From Pseudomonas protegens CHA0 (GTDB lineage Bacteria > Pseudomonadota > Gammaproteobacteria > Pseudomonadales > Pseudomonadaceae): 64,000 nt of DNA. Every line of letters begins with the position of its first letter. The first letter of the stretch is position 1. The notes below the pieces were generated by a model. The model did not search any database, was not told where the DNA came from, and saw only the letters and a program-made list of their open reading frames with translations. The stretch covers positions 5,191,501 to 5,255,500 of the forward strand of contig NC_021237.1 of assembly GCF_000397205.1 (NCBI RefSeq), read 5' to 3'. Both the position numbers and the translations under genes were made by a program. Below are positions 1-8,907 of the stretch, piece by piece.

Positions 1-380
1 TGCTGGACAACAAGGGGCTTATCTACTGGGGCAAGATCAAGGAGATCAAGGACTACACCCAAAGCTTTCGCATCGATTTCGAGCAGAAAGTCTGGTTCAA
101 GGCAGAGGGCGAAACCAAGAAGAAGCCCTACTCGGTCAATGTCTACCTGAGCAAGAAGCTGATCGACAGCTACCGCAAGCGCAAAGCCTTCCTCGAGGAG
201 ATCAAGGGCGCCGCCGACAGCCAGCGGGAGCTGTACTGTTTCTTCTATGGCGTGACGCCGGCGCTCAAGCAAGTGCCGAGCAAGAAAGACCCCGAGTCGA
301 CCTTCGGGGTCTTCAGCGCCAATATCGAGAACCTGGATCACTTCGTGATCCGTGAGGCGCCGGGGCTGGAAGCAAAATAA
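1..380 (+). CDS. C-terminal part of an unrecognised protein (5' end outside window)
   Basis: The frame is open from base 3 to the TAA at 378-380, giving the last 125 residues of a protein that starts upstream of the window. The fragment is charged and lysine-rich (a KKK cluster near residue 40, several K/E pairs) with many aromatic residues. It has no membrane segment, so a soluble protein is likely. I do not recognise a family and assign no function. It faces the next gene tail to tail with 12 bases between them, so it ends a transcription unit entering from the left. Codon use resembles its neighbours. Confidence 0.7.
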   Translation, partial: LDNKGLIYWGKIKEIKDYTQSFRIDFEQKVWFKAEGETKKKPYSVNVYLSKKLIDSYRKRKAFLEEIKGAADSQRELYCFFYGVTPALKQVPSKKDPESTFGVFSANIENLDHFVIREAPGLEAK

Positions 381-392
381 CCTCCTTCGGTT

Positions 393-1592
393 TCAATGCT
401 TGGGCAGCTCCAGAGCGACGGCCCCGGGGTGCTTCCTGACCAACGCATACGGCAGCACCGCCCACTCAGGCCCGTCACAGGCCCGCGCTACCCGAGGAAA
501 GTAGGCCTTGAGGAACAGCCCCTTGGGAGTGAAGTACCAACTGTTATCGCCCCAGACGCTCTCATCGCTGTAGTTGCAGCCCTCGTCGGGGTCGGTCGGC
601 TCGCGCATCTTGGCGGGGTACAAGGCGCGAAACTGCTGGACCAGCCAGGGTGCCAGTTTTTCCTGGGTGTATTCGTAGAGGCCTGTGCGCTCAGCTTCGG
701 TGAGACGAGTGTCCCCTTTGCCATTGCGGTCGCTGTGCAATAGCGGTTTGCCTTGCCCCACCCAGAGCACATCGGACAGTGACAACGGGTGGCCACTGTT
801 CACGTCGATATTCATGGGGGAGTCGCCAAAGTCCGGGTGAGCACCGCCGCAGGAATAGCTGGTGGAGATATTCACGCTCAGTACCGCCGCTGAGAAGAAC
901 TGTGGTTTTACCGTCTGCATGAATTCGCCCTCCTGGGAGCCGGCTCCCAGCAGGCACTCGTGGTAGGCGCTCACCTCGCGCCACAGACGCTCCATCAACA
1001 ACTGATTGAGACGCTGTTGCTGAGCTTCCGGGTAACCGCCGACCACCTTGAACATCGACAGCTTCGACCCTGGCTCGCTCCACCATTGCAGGGTGTAACC
1101 CATGAAGCTCTGCTGCTTGCCCTGCTTGAGGGCCAGGCCCTGCAGGCGCAGGTATTCGTACAGATCATTCGGATAAAGCTGCGCCAGATAGGGCAACGCA
1201 TCCGGCTTGGGCGCCTCAGCCTTGGCCGTGGACAACTGCACATCGAGAGTCTTGCCCTTGGAGTCCTGCCACTGCCCCTGCCAGCCATCGGCAGTTTGCT
1301 GCAACTTGAAGGTGGGCAGGGCCGCCTGCTCATCGTCAGGGCGGCCTCCTCCCTCCCGCAGCTCCAGCGCCTGCCCGACAAGCGTGCCGTTGAGTGCCAG
1401 ATCATGGTGATACTTCTGATAGAAATATCGCCCTGTGACGTCCTTGGGATCGCCGGTATTGATTTCCAGCACAATCGGCATCTTGCCCAGAGTGCCGCTG
1501 AGAACCTGTCGAGAGGGCGAGGCCTGCAGACCCTGAAGGTAGATACACAGCAACAGGGCACCGAGGATCTGGCGCATCAATCCGTTGAACAT
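393..1592 (-). CDS. Secreted protein with DUF3298/RsiV-like domain
   Basis: The 399-residue product begins with a hydrophobic signal-like stretch (residues 7-22) followed by ASPS, so export to the periplasm is likely. The ATG at 1592 has GGGAG seven bases upstream. The C-terminal half contains YSCGGAHPDFGDSPMNID and then a leucine-rich LSLSDVLW segment. This resembles the SGGAHPN...LTLDDLF pattern of DUF3298 proteins (the family that includes anti-sigma factor RsiV). No transmembrane anti-sigma part is visible, so an anti-sigma role is not supported. It may be an envelope protein of unknown role. It is monocistronic, with the TauE-like gene 121 bases upstream on the same strand. Confidence 0.75.
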   Translation of the reverse strand: MFNGLMRQILGALLLCIYLQGLQASPSRQVLSGTLGKMPIVLEINTGDPKDVTGRYFYQKYHHDLALNGTLVGQALELREGGGRPDDEQAALPTFKLQQTADGWQGQWQDSKGKTLDVQLSTAKAEAPKPDALPYLAQLYPNDLYEYLRLQGLALKQGKQQSFMGYTLQWWSEPGSKLSMFKVVGGYPEAQQQRLNQLLMERLWREVSAYHECLLGAGSQEGEFMQTVKPQFFSAAVLSVNISTSYSCGGAHPDFGDSPMNIDVNSGHPLSLSDVLWVGQGKPLLHSDRNGKGDTRLTEAERTGLYEYTQEKLAPWLVQQFRALYPAKMREPTDPDEGCNYSDESVWGDNSWYFTPKGLFLKAYFPRVARACDGPEWAVLPYALVRKHPGAVALELPKH

Positions 1593-1713
1593 GGAAACTC
1601 CCTTGCATGAAAAGGCCGCCAGCGTCGTCAGCAGCGCCTGGGCCTGTGGTAAGCGACGAGCAATTATGGACCGGCGCCCCAGGACAATCGAGCGGCCAAG
1701 CGTGACGCTTCTA

Positions 1714-2529
1714 TCACTTCAGGCACATGCTCAGCAGCACCAGAAACAACAGACCGATGTAAACCCTCGCATGTACCCGGTCAGGGATCCTGCCGATCCA
1801 GGGCGCGGCCAGACGAATACCCAGCAACGAACCCAGGGTGAGGACAAAAAACGCCAGCAGGTCGACATAACCGACAAACCAGGGGCCCAGATCGAAGCGG
1901 CTATAGCCTGCCAGCGCCATATAGGTCGCAGTACCCGCCAGCGCCACGGGGACACTCAGCGGATTGGCCATGGAGGTGGCCTGGGTCATGCTCAGGCCGC
2001 AGCGACGTAGCAGGGGAACAGTCATGACACTGCCGCCCACTCCGAGGAAGGTAGCAATGACGCCTATTCCTACACCGCCAAAGAGCGTTTCGCCTGATCC
2101 CAGGTCACGGGTTTTCTGCCCTACCGACTGTTCAAGAAACCCCCGGCGCAGCAGGCAGTCGGCAATGGTCAGGCCCAGGTAGGCAATAAAGGCATAGCGG
2201 ATCACCTCGCCACTCACCCACATGGCCCCCGCCGCGCCAACTATCGCCCCCAGCCCGATATAGCCACCCAGGGGCCACAGATAGCGGCGGACAAGATTGC
2301 CTGCGCGCTGGTGCCTGCCGGTGGCAACCAAGGCGTTGACGATCATCACGCAGGTCGAAGTGGCTACCGCGACATGCATCGCCGCCTGTCCCACCGCCGA
2401 ATCGGCGCCCTGGCTGCCGAGCAACATCCAGTACAGCAGCGGTACCACCACAAACCCGCCACCAAAGCCGAACAGCACGGCGCTGATGCCCGTCATGCAA
2501 CCAAAAAGTGCCAACAGTAGATAGAACAT
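1714..2529 (-). CDS. Sulfite exporter TauE/SafE family membrane protein
   Basis: The protein is almost entirely hydrophobic, with about eight membrane segments and the glycine-rich repeats typical of TauE/SafE permeases (FGFGGGFVVVPLL near the N-terminus and FLGVGGSVMTVPLL in the second half). These proteins are proposed to export sulfite, sulfoacetate or other organosulfur anions; the substrate here is unknown. I chose the ATG at 2529, which has GGAA upstream and begins directly before the first membrane segment. A start at 2604 would add 25 polar residues and leave only 39 bases to the divergent AraC gene. That head-to-head arrangement suggests the AraC protein controls this exporter. Confidence 0.8.
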   Translation of the reverse strand: MFYLLLALFGCMTGISAVLFGFGGGFVVVPLLYWMLLGSQGADSAVGQAAMHVAVATSTCVMIVNALVATGRHQRAGNLVRRYLWPLGGYIGLGAIVGAAGAMWVSGEVIRYAFIAYLGLTIADCLLRRGFLEQSVGQKTRDLGSGETLFGGVGIGVIATFLGVGGSVMTVPLLRRCGLSMTQATSMANPLSVPVALAGTATYMALAGYSRFDLGPWFVGYVDLLAFFVLTLGSLLGIRLAAPWIGRIPDRVHARVYIGLLFLVLLSMCLK

Positions 2530-2643
2530 CAAGGCGTTTCCATTCAGGTAGACGCCCTGGAAGATAGAACCCCAGCGCTTGGCCGGCTTCAGCAAATTGG
2601 CCAATAATGTTTGCGTTTACGCCAAATACGGGACTGTGTCGGC

Positions 2644-3435
2644 ATGCGCAATATCTCCATCGACCAACTGGATCAGACCCCGCGCCCCGTGCTCGCCATT
2701 GGCACCGACTACCCAGACGGGCAACGCCTGCCGCGCCATCGGCATCGGCGGGCGCAACTGCTCTATGGCGCCACCGGAGTGATGCAGGTCAGTACCGATC
2801 AGGGCAACTGGGTGGTGCCACCGCAGCGGGCGGTGTGGATTCCACCGGGGGTGGAACATGAGGTGCTGATGCTTGGGGTCAGCACTCGCAGCCTGTATAT
2901 CGAGCCGGCCGCGGCGCCACTGGACAGCAGCGGCTGCCGGGTCATCGGCATCTCGCCACTGCTGCGCCAGCTACTGCTGGAAGCAGTGGACATGCCCCTG
3001 GAATACGACCTGGACGGGCGCGACGGGCTGCTGATCAACCTGCTGCTGCACGAAATCCAGCGTTGCCCTGGCCTGCCGCTGCACATTCCCTTGCCGGCCG
3101 GCGGCCCACTGCTGGAGCTGTGCCGGGCTTTTCTCGCCCGGCCCGATGTCCATCAATCCCCCCTGCACTGGGCAGACCGACTGCATGTCAGCCTGCGTAC
3201 CTTCAATCGCTGGTTTCGCCAGGAGACCGATATGAGCTTCGTGCAGTGGCGGCAACGGGCCTGCGTGATCCAGGCCCTGGCCCGGCTGGCGGCCGCGGAG
3301 CCGGTAACCCGAATCGCCCTGGACCTGGGTTATGACAGCCCTGGCGCGTTCTCCACCATGTTCCGTCGGGTGCTGGGGCGATCCCCCAGCACCTACCTGA
3401 ATCAAGAACATCCAGCCCCTGGAAAAGCCTTGTGA
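2644..3435 (+). CDS. AraC-family transcriptional regulator with N-terminal cupin
   Basis: This 263-residue protein has an N-terminal cupin-like sensor (PRHRHRRAQLLYG, then a WVVPPQRAVWIPPGVEHEV strand-turn motif at about 50-75). A C-terminal double helix-turn-helix (about 165-255) includes LHVSLRTFNRWFRQETDMSF and IALDLGYDSPGAFSTMFRR, the classic AraC recognition segments. The ATG at 2644 is preferred over an in-frame TTG at 2611. The gene is divergent from the TauE/SafE exporter, its likely target. The shared upstream DNA contains TTGGC and GCCAA half sites on either side of an AT-rich core (about 2598-2626), a possible operator. Confidence 0.87.
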   Translation: MRNISIDQLDQTPRPVLAIGTDYPDGQRLPRHRHRRAQLLYGATGVMQVSTDQGNWVVPPQRAVWIPPGVEHEVLMLGVSTRSLYIEPAAAPLDSSGCRVIGISPLLRQLLLEAVDMPLEYDLDGRDGLLINLLLHEIQRCPGLPLHIPLPAGGPLLELCRAFLARPDVHQSPLHWADRLHVSLRTFNRWFRQETDMSFVQWRQRACVIQALARLAAAEPVTRIALDLGYDSPGAFSTMFRRVLGRSPSTYLNQEHPAPGKAL

Positions 3436-3541
3436 CCAAAGGCTGGCGCAGTGGCAGAAATTGAGTTTGATCCGGACGCAAAACAACTGTACAAATATCC
3501 AGTACAAAGCCAACGCACTGCCTAACCTCCCGGAGAAAACC

Positions 3542-3859
3542 ATGGCCTCTCTCGCGATGAAAATCACCCTGGAACGTATCGCTCTCTATCAATTCACCCC
3601 GCAACACTGTTCCCAGGCCCGGGACATGCTGGGCTGGGACATGGATCAGCTGTCCCGCGAGTCCGCGGTCTCGGTGCAAGCCATCCAGCGCTTCGAAGCG
3701 GGCTACGAGGTCCGTGACGTAACCCGCCTGGCCCTGGCGTTCTGCCTTGAGGCCCAGGGCCTGGTGTTCTTCCCGGGCTTCACCCCGGGCCGCGGCATGA
3801 ACATCAAGGGAGCCACTCCCAACCCGATGGAGCGGCCCGACTACGCCCTGATCGAATGA
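3542..3859 (+). CDS. Small XRE-like helix-turn-helix protein
   Basis: The product has 105 residues. The ATG at 3542 follows GGAGAAAACC and is preferred to an upstream in-frame start at 3461 that would add 27 unlikely residues. Residues 20-75 (QARDMLGWDMDQLSRESAVS, then VQAIQRFEAG) resemble the Cro/CI-type helix-turn-helix, in which the first helix pair binds DNA and the R-FEAG segment closes the fold. The C-terminus is proline-rich and ends MERPDYALIE. It probably acts as a small transcriptional regulator; its target is unknown. It stands alone between the AraC gene and the convergent hydrolase gene. Confidence 0.75.
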   Translation: MASLAMKITLERIALYQFTPQHCSQARDMLGWDMDQLSRESAVSVQAIQRFEAGYEVRDVTRLALAFCLEAQGLVFFPGFTPGRGMNIKGATPNPMERPDYALIE

Positions 3860-4028
3860 TCCAGCCGCCTGAGCAGGTGCTCGCACAAGGCCGGTACTGG
3901 CAGAGGGGTCGAGCCCGGACGAACCGGCGGGCAGGCCAGGTTTTTTTTCCGGGCCTCATGGCGCCGCAAACGGCGGATGCCATGGTCACCATCCTCATAA
4001 CCCGCCGCCCGGGCGAAGAAGGCCTGGG

Positions 4029-5087
4029 TCAGGCGGATTCGACGCCCGCCTGCTCCAGTGCACCTTCCACCTCCAGCCACCAGGCGGCTCCCCGCTGCGG
4101 CTGCGCCAGGTTGAAGGCTTCGCCCATTTGCGGCGTGGTGATGTTGGTACTGCGCTCCCAGGCCAGGGCCAGGATGCGGTCGAAGGGTTCGTGCCAGGCG
4201 TGCATCGCCAGGTCGAAGGTGCCGTTGTGGATCGGTAGCAGCCAACGACCTTGCAGGTCGATGTGGGCCTGCAGAGTCTGCTCGGGCTGCATGTGCACAT
4301 GGGGCCATTCGACGTTGTAGGCCCCGGTTTCCATCAGTGTCAGGTCGAATGGGCCGTACTGCTGGCCGATACGCTTGAAACCGTCGAAATAACCGGTATC
4401 GCCGCTGAAGAAGATCCGCGTGGGGCCATCGATCATCACCCAGGAGGCCCACAAGGTCCGGTTGCCATCGAACAGACCACGCCCGGAAAAGTGCTGCGAT
4501 GGGGTGGCAACGAAACGGACGCCAGCGACCTCACAGCCCTGCCACCAATCCAGTTGCCGGACCTTGGCCGCCGGCACGCCCCACTTGATCAGGGTATCGC
4601 CCACCCCCAGCGGGGTGAGGAAATGCCGAGTCTTGTCCGCCAGGACCAGCACGGTCTTGTGATCAAGGTGATCGTAATGATCATGAGACAGGATCACCGC
4701 CTCGATATCGGGCAATTGCTCCAGGCTGATCGGCGGCTGGTGAAAGCGCTTCGGCCCGGCCCATTGCACGGGTGACGCGCGCTCGGCAAACACCGGATCG
4801 GTGATCCAGAACTTGCCGCGCATCTTCAGCAGCACGGTGGAATGCCCCAGGCGGTAGACGCTGTGATCGGGCGCCGCCAGCAACTGCTCGCGGGTCAGCG
4901 GCTGCACCGGAATGGCTCCGGCCGGGCGGGTATTGCGCGGCTTGTGGAACAACATGTTCCAGAAGATCTGCAGGGTCTTGCCAAAGCCGGCACGACGCAC
5001 CGGCGCATGGTTGCGAAAAGCCCCCTGCTCCTGGCGCGAGGTTTCCTCGCGGGGAGCACGGGTGATGCTTGACGAGACAGTGGCCAT
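4029..5087 (-). CDS. MBL-fold metallohydrolase (NAPE-PLD/UlaG-like)
   Basis: The 352-residue product carries the metallo-beta-lactamase metal-binding signature SHDHYDHLDH (about residues 135-145), a downstream SQHFSGRGLFDGN loop, an FFSGDTGYFDG motif and a late LPIHNGTFDLAMHAW motif. Together these are typical of the lipid phospholipase NAPE-PLD and UlaG-like branch. A Zn-dependent hydrolase acting on phosphodiesters or lactones is likely; the substrate cannot be read from the sequence. An N-terminal extension of about 50 residues precedes the domain. The start at 5087 has GGAG 12 bases upstream. The gene is divergent from a TetR gene and a palindrome at 5201-5215 lies between them, so TetR control is likely. 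Confidence 0.85.
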   Translation of the reverse strand: MATVSSSITRAPREETSRQEQGAFRNHAPVRRAGFGKTLQIFWNMLFHKPRNTRPAGAIPVQPLTREQLLAAPDHSVYRLGHSTVLLKMRGKFWITDPVFAERASPVQWAGPKRFHQPPISLEQLPDIEAVILSHDHYDHLDHKTVLVLADKTRHFLTPLGVGDTLIKWGVPAAKVRQLDWWQGCEVAGVRFVATPSQHFSGRGLFDGNRTLWASWVMIDGPTRIFFSGDTGYFDGFKRIGQQYGPFDLTLMETGAYNVEWPHVHMQPEQTLQAHIDLQGRWLLPIHNGTFDLAMHAWHEPFDRILALAWERSTNITTPQMGEAFNLAQPQRGAAWWLEVEGALEQAGVESA

Positions 5088-5200
5088 GATTGAAATGACT
5101 CCATGGAACGCAGCAAGGTTGCGACGTGGTATTGCGGGACGATCTACTGGCCAAGGCACGCAAGCATCAGCCGCCAATCATCGTTTCAAAGATGAATTAC

Positions 5201-5215
5201 ACTACACAGTGTAGT
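5201..5215. promoter_or_regulatory. Candidate TetR operator palindrome
   Basis: ACTACAC-A-GTGTAGT is a perfect 7-bp inverted repeat around one central base. It lies between the divergent hydrolase (start 5087) and TetR (start 5291) genes, with TTACAC and TTTCTACAT flanking repeats. Size, symmetry and position fit an autoregulatory TetR/AcrR operator controlling both genes. This is an inference from the DNA alone. Confidence 0.6.
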
Positions 5216-5290
5216 TTCTACATTGCAACAGGAAACAGACGAAGTAGACTGCCGAGTGTTTTTACCGACCATCCTGACCGAACCCAACTT

Positions 5291-5899
5291 ATGACAGCCC
5301 CGAAGCGCCTCACCGACCTCAAACGCAGTGCCATCGTCCAGGCGGCGATCAGTGAATTTCGCACCAGCGGTTTCGAGATCACCAGCATGGACAAGATTGC
5401 CGCTACGGCTGGGGTGTCCAAGCGCACGGTGTACAACCACTTCCCCAGCAAGGAGGAACTGTTCGCCGAGATCCTGCACCAGCTCTGGGCCAGCATCAGC
5501 GCGCAATCGGAAATCATCTACCGCAGCGACCTGCCCCTGCGCGAGCAGTTGGAAAAGGTCGTGCGGGCCAAGCTGCAACTGCTGGCGGACGACAACTTTC
5601 TCGATCTGGCCCGGGTGGCCATCGCCGCAGCCATTCACTCGCCGGAACGGGCGCAGAACATGGTGGCGCGGCTTGGCGAACGGGAAGAAGGCCTGACCCT
5701 GTGGATTCGCGGCGCCCTGGCCGACGGTCGCCTCAAGCCGGTAGACCCGGAATTCGCCGCGACCCAGATGCACGGCCTGCTCAAGAGCTTCGCCTTCTGG
5801 CCGCAGATCACCATGGGCCAGGCGCCACTGGCAACAGGCATGCAAAATCAGGTCGTCGAGTCGGCGCTGGACATGTTCCTGGGCCGCTACCAGGCCTGA
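5291..5899 (+). CDS. TetR/AcrR-family transcriptional regulator
   Basis: This 202-residue protein has an N-terminal TetR helix-turn-helix at about residues 10-55 (AIVQAAISEFRTSGFEITSM, then IAATAGVSKRTVYNHFPSKEELF). The C-terminal all-helical ligand domain resembles the AefR-like group (DNFLDLARVAIAAAIHSPE; MHGLLKSFAFWPQITMG). I chose the ATG at 5291 because it immediately precedes the DNA-binding domain. An upstream in-frame start at 5126 would run the coding region across the promoter and the palindrome at 5201-5215. It is probably a repressor of itself and of the divergent hydrolase; the ligand is unknown. Confidence 0.88.
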   Translation: MTAPKRLTDLKRSAIVQAAISEFRTSGFEITSMDKIAATAGVSKRTVYNHFPSKEELFAEILHQLWASISAQSEIIYRSDLPLREQLEKVVRAKLQLLADDNFLDLARVAIAAAIHSPERAQNMVARLGEREEGLTLWIRGALADGRLKPVDPEFAATQMHGLLKSFAFWPQITMGQAPLATGMQNQVVESALDMFLGRYQA

Positions 5900-6082
5900 G
5901 TTCCCGGGGCACCTATGCGCGCCGAACCGCAGCCGGCGGTCGCCACCACTGTGAAATGGCTTGGAAGGACACTGATTATTCTCACTGGAATAAATGACAA
6001 TATTCACCAGACTGATCCGATAAACGGCTAAGCCGAAAAAACACCACAAGGTGTTTCAGTACAGAACCTGGTGCAGGAATTT

Positions 6083-7153
6083 ATGGAAAACCAACGCGGC
6101 AAGGGGCTGTCATTTGCCCGGCGCATCTATCGGCCAAGGATCATCGGCCTGGGTATCGGCGGTATCAGTGTATTCGCCACCCTCTACCCCCTTGCACTGC
6201 CCAGTTGGATCTGGGCCCTGCTCCTGTTCCACGGCCTGCTCTGGCCTCACCTGGCCTATCAACTCTCCACCCGTTCTGCCTTTCCCTACCAGGCAGAACG
6301 TCGCAACCTGCTGTACGACTCGATGCTGGGCGGTTTCTGGGCTGCCACCATGCAGTTCAATCCCCTGCCCGCCGTCACCATCCTGTCGATGATGGCCATG
6401 AACAATGTGGCCGCCGGGGGGGTGCGTCTGTTCATCCGTGGCGCTCTGGCCCAGGGCATCGGGGTCCTGTTGTCCTGGTCGCTGTTCGGCGCCAGCTTCA
6501 ATACCCGGATCAGTCCGCTGCAGATCTATGCCTGCCTGCCGATGCTCACGCTCTATCCGCTGGCCGTGGGCATGGTCTGCTACCGGCTGGCGATCAAGCT
6601 GTCCGAGCACAAGCGCGCCCTGAGCGCCCTGAGCCGCACCGACAGCCTCACCGGTCTGCTCAACCACGGCTCCTGGAAAGACCTGCTGCATATCAAGTTC
6701 CACAAATGCCAGCAGCAACAGATCGATGCCAGCATCGCCTTGATCGACATCGACCACTTCAAGGCGATCAACGACACCTACGGACACATCATCGGCGATA
6801 CGGTGCTGCGCCATCTGAGCAACGAACTGCGGCGCAACCTGCGTCACGACGACCTCGCCGGCCGCTACGGCGGTGACGAGTTCTGCGTGATCCTGCCGCG
6901 CATGGACCGCCAGCAGGCACTGGAGGTCATGGAACGCCTGCGCCAGGTCTTCAGCCAGTACCGGCATCCGCAAGTGGCTGAACTGAAAGTCAGCCTGAGC
7001 ATCGGCCTGGCCGCCTTCGACCGCGAATTCCAGGACCCTTCAAGTTGGCTCAACGCCGCCGACAAGGCCCTGTACCTGGCGAAAAACAGTGGCCGCAATC
7101 GAATTGCCAGCAATGACGACGAGGCTCATTCCCGGCAAACACAAATGGCATAA
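6083..7153 (+). CDS. Membrane diguanylate cyclase (MASE2-GGDEF)
   Basis: The protein has 356 residues. The ATG at 6083 is preceded by AGGA and is preferred to a GTG at 6071. Residues 10-175 form a MASE2-type membrane sensor with about five hydrophobic helices (IYRPRIIGLGIGGISVFATL at the start), as in AdrA/DgcC cyclases. Residues 185-345 form a GGDEF domain with the intact catalytic RYGGDEF (GGDEF at 263-267). An inhibitory I-site RHDD (254-257) lies exactly five residues before it. The enzyme should therefore make cyclic di-GMP from two GTP, with product inhibition. Nearby chemoreceptor genes suggest a motility or biofilm context. Confidence 0.9.
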   Translation: MENQRGKGLSFARRIYRPRIIGLGIGGISVFATLYPLALPSWIWALLLFHGLLWPHLAYQLSTRSAFPYQAERRNLLYDSMLGGFWAATMQFNPLPAVTILSMMAMNNVAAGGVRLFIRGALAQGIGVLLSWSLFGASFNTRISPLQIYACLPMLTLYPLAVGMVCYRLAIKLSEHKRALSALSRTDSLTGLLNHGSWKDLLHIKFHKCQQQQIDASIALIDIDHFKAINDTYGHIIGDTVLRHLSNELRRNLRHDDLAGRYGGDEFCVILPRMDRQQALEVMERLRQVFSQYRHPQVAELKVSLSIGLAAFDREFQDPSSWLNAADKALYLAKNSGRNRIASNDDEAHSRQTQMA

Positions 7154-7498
7154 AAACCCAAAAAACTTATACAAAAAGGGAGTAAAAAATATTTTTGTAC
7201 AAGTTTATTTGGATTTATCCCGGCAACTGACATCATAATGCCGTCACTTCGCTACCGCACAAGACCTCCATTCGGGGTCAAATGCCGTGGCCCATCAATC
7301 CAACTAAATCGATTCGCAGCCACTACGTCTCCTCTTGATGCGGCCAACGATGCACGCCCGCGTCATCGCTGCGAATTTATCTGTCAGTCATGGAACGCTG
7401 GCATTGAGCAGATAATGCCGAACGCTGGGGAGCATTCGGCATACCGGCGAACTCAATAGGGATCGACGCGACGTTTCTCCCACAGAGCACCAGCTACC
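7154..7498. other. 345-bp intergenic region, AT-rich at its left end
   Basis: The left 70 bases (7150-7220) are strikingly A/T-rich and contain the inverted repeat listed at 7166-7203. The rest has normal composition. No ribosome-binding-site-supported ORF of convincing codon use is seen. It should hold the end of the cyclase transcript and the promoter of the PAS chemoreceptor. I found no convincing sigma-28 or sigma-54 match. Confidence 0.6.
7166..7203. repeat. AT-rich inverted repeat after the diguanylate cyclase gene
   Basis: CTTATACAAAAA and TTTTTGTACAAG form a 12-bp inverted repeat with one mismatch and 14 bases between the arms. It sits 13 bases after the cyclase stop codon. The arms are AT-rich, so it is not a strong factor-independent terminator. 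It could be a weak terminator, an mRNA-stabilising structure or a protein-binding site. Confidence 0.5.
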
Positions 7499-8818
7499 AT
7501 GCTATTCAACCGCCACAACAAGACCATCGATTCCCTGCAGCAAACCATTGCCGAACAATCCCGAATGCTGGAAGCCATCGATCGCTCCATGGCGGTGATC
7601 GAATTCGACCTGCAGGGCAACGTCCTGCGAGCCAACGCCAACTTTCTCCAGACCCTGGGCTATCGCGAAGACCAGGTGATAGGCCAGCCGCACCGCCTGT
7701 TCTGCACCCCGGAGTACGTTCGCAGCAGCGACTACCAGCAATTATGGAACCGCCTCAGAAGCGGCCAGTTCGAATCCGGCACCTTCGAACGGGTGGCCAG
7801 CAACGGCCAGAGCCTGTGGCTGGAAGCCAGCTACAACCCCATCCGCGACGCATCCGGCGCAGTGTACAAAGTGGTCAAGTACGCCCTGGATGTCACCGCC
7901 CGAGTGCAGGAAGAGGTGGAGGCGCGAAACAAGCTGGACGCCATCGACCGGGCCATGGCGGTGATCGAGTTCAACCTCGACGGCAGCATCATCGGTGCCA
8001 ACAGCAATTTCCTCAGCCGCATGGGCTACAGCCTGGCCGAGATCAAGGGCAAGCATCACCGCATGTTCTGTAAACCCGAGCTGATCAACAGCAGCGCCTA
8101 CCAGGAATTCTGGAACCGCCTGAACCGGGGTGAGTTCTTCAACGGTCAGTTCGAGCGGATCGACAGGCACGGACGTACGCTGTGGCTGGAAGCCAACTAC
8201 AACCCGGTCTACGACGCCAGCGGGCGCCTGTGCAAAGTGGTCAAGTACGCCGCCGACGTCACCCAGCAGGTGGAAAAACACGAACAGGATGCCCAGAGCG
8301 CGAGCCAGGCTTATCACATCTCGGTGCAGACCCGAAAAGTCGCCGAACAAGGCACCGGAGTGATCCAGCAAGCCGCCAGCGAAATGCGCCAGATCGCCGA
8401 GAACATCGAGGGATCTTCATCGCTGATCGCGCGCCTGGGCGAACGCTCCGAGCAGATCACCGCCATCGTCAACACCATCCGCGCCATTGCCGACCAGACC
8501 AACCTGCTGGCTCTGAACGCCGCCATCGAAGCGGCCCGGGCCGGGGACCAGGGCCGTGGTTTTGCCGTGGTGGCCGATGAAGTCCGGCAATTGGCGGCGC
8601 GCACCAGCGGCTCGACGGCGGAAATCTCCAGCATGATCGACATGATCCAGAACGAAACGCAGCAAGCCATCAAGAGCATGGACGGTACCCGGGAGCGGGC
8701 GGCCAAGGGCGTGCAACTGGCGGATCAGGCGGGCTCGGTGATCCTGCAGATTCGCGACGGTGCCAGCGAGGCGGTAGAGGCCGTGAGCATGTTCGCCAAC
8801 GAACGCGGCGCCCCCTGA
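7499..8818 (+). CDS. Soluble PAS-PAS methyl-accepting chemotaxis protein (BdlA-like)
   Basis: The 439-residue protein has two PAS domains (about 25-130 and 150-255), each with the repeated MAVIEF start and a WLEA-YNP-A-G core. A C-terminal chemoreceptor signalling hairpin follows (about 280-420) with the conserved [20 protein letters not shown] tip. No membrane segments or HAMP domain are present. This layout matches the biofilm-dispersion sensor BdlA and related cytoplasmic receptors that sense redox or energy state and signal through CheA. Whether it drives chemotaxis or dispersion is not shown. A paralogue of the same length lies at 59254-60573. Confidence 0.88.
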   Translation: MLFNRHNKTIDSLQQTIAEQSRMLEAIDRSMAVIEFDLQGNVLRANANFLQTLGYREDQVIGQPHRLFCTPEYVRSSDYQQLWNRLRSGQFESGTFERVASNGQSLWLEASYNPIRDASGAVYKVVKYALDVTARVQEEVEARNKLDAIDRAMAVIEFNLDGSIIGANSNFLSRMGYSLAEIKGKHHRMFCKPELINSSAYQEFWNRLNRGEFFNGQFERIDRHGRTLWLEANYNPVYDASGRLCKVVKYAADVTQQVEKHEQDAQSASQAYHISVQTRKVAEQGTGVIQQAASEMRQIAENIEGSSSLIARLGERSEQITAIVNTIRAIADQTNLLALNAAIEAARAGDQGRGFAVVADEVRQLAARTSGSTAEISSMIDMIQNETQQAIKSMDGTRERAAKGVQLADQAGSVILQIRDGASEAVEAVSMFANERGAP

Positions 8819-8907
8819 GGGCAGGCTTTCCCGGCGTCGAGAGCGACGTCGGGCCTGGCCCGGGAGGCTATAGTGGCCTGACGTCCCAGTGCCTGGCGGA
8901 GGCCATC

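Noticed and set aside
3905..3960. Possible terminator around the T-run at 3941-3948
   Set aside because: The flanking GCCCGG/CCGGGC arms are separated by the T-run itself and do not form a terminator-like stem next to it.
6001..6030. CCGATAA sequence before the diguanylate cyclase gene resembling a FliA -10
   Set aside because: The nearest TAAA is 22 bases away instead of 15, so spacing does not fit a sigma-28 promoter.
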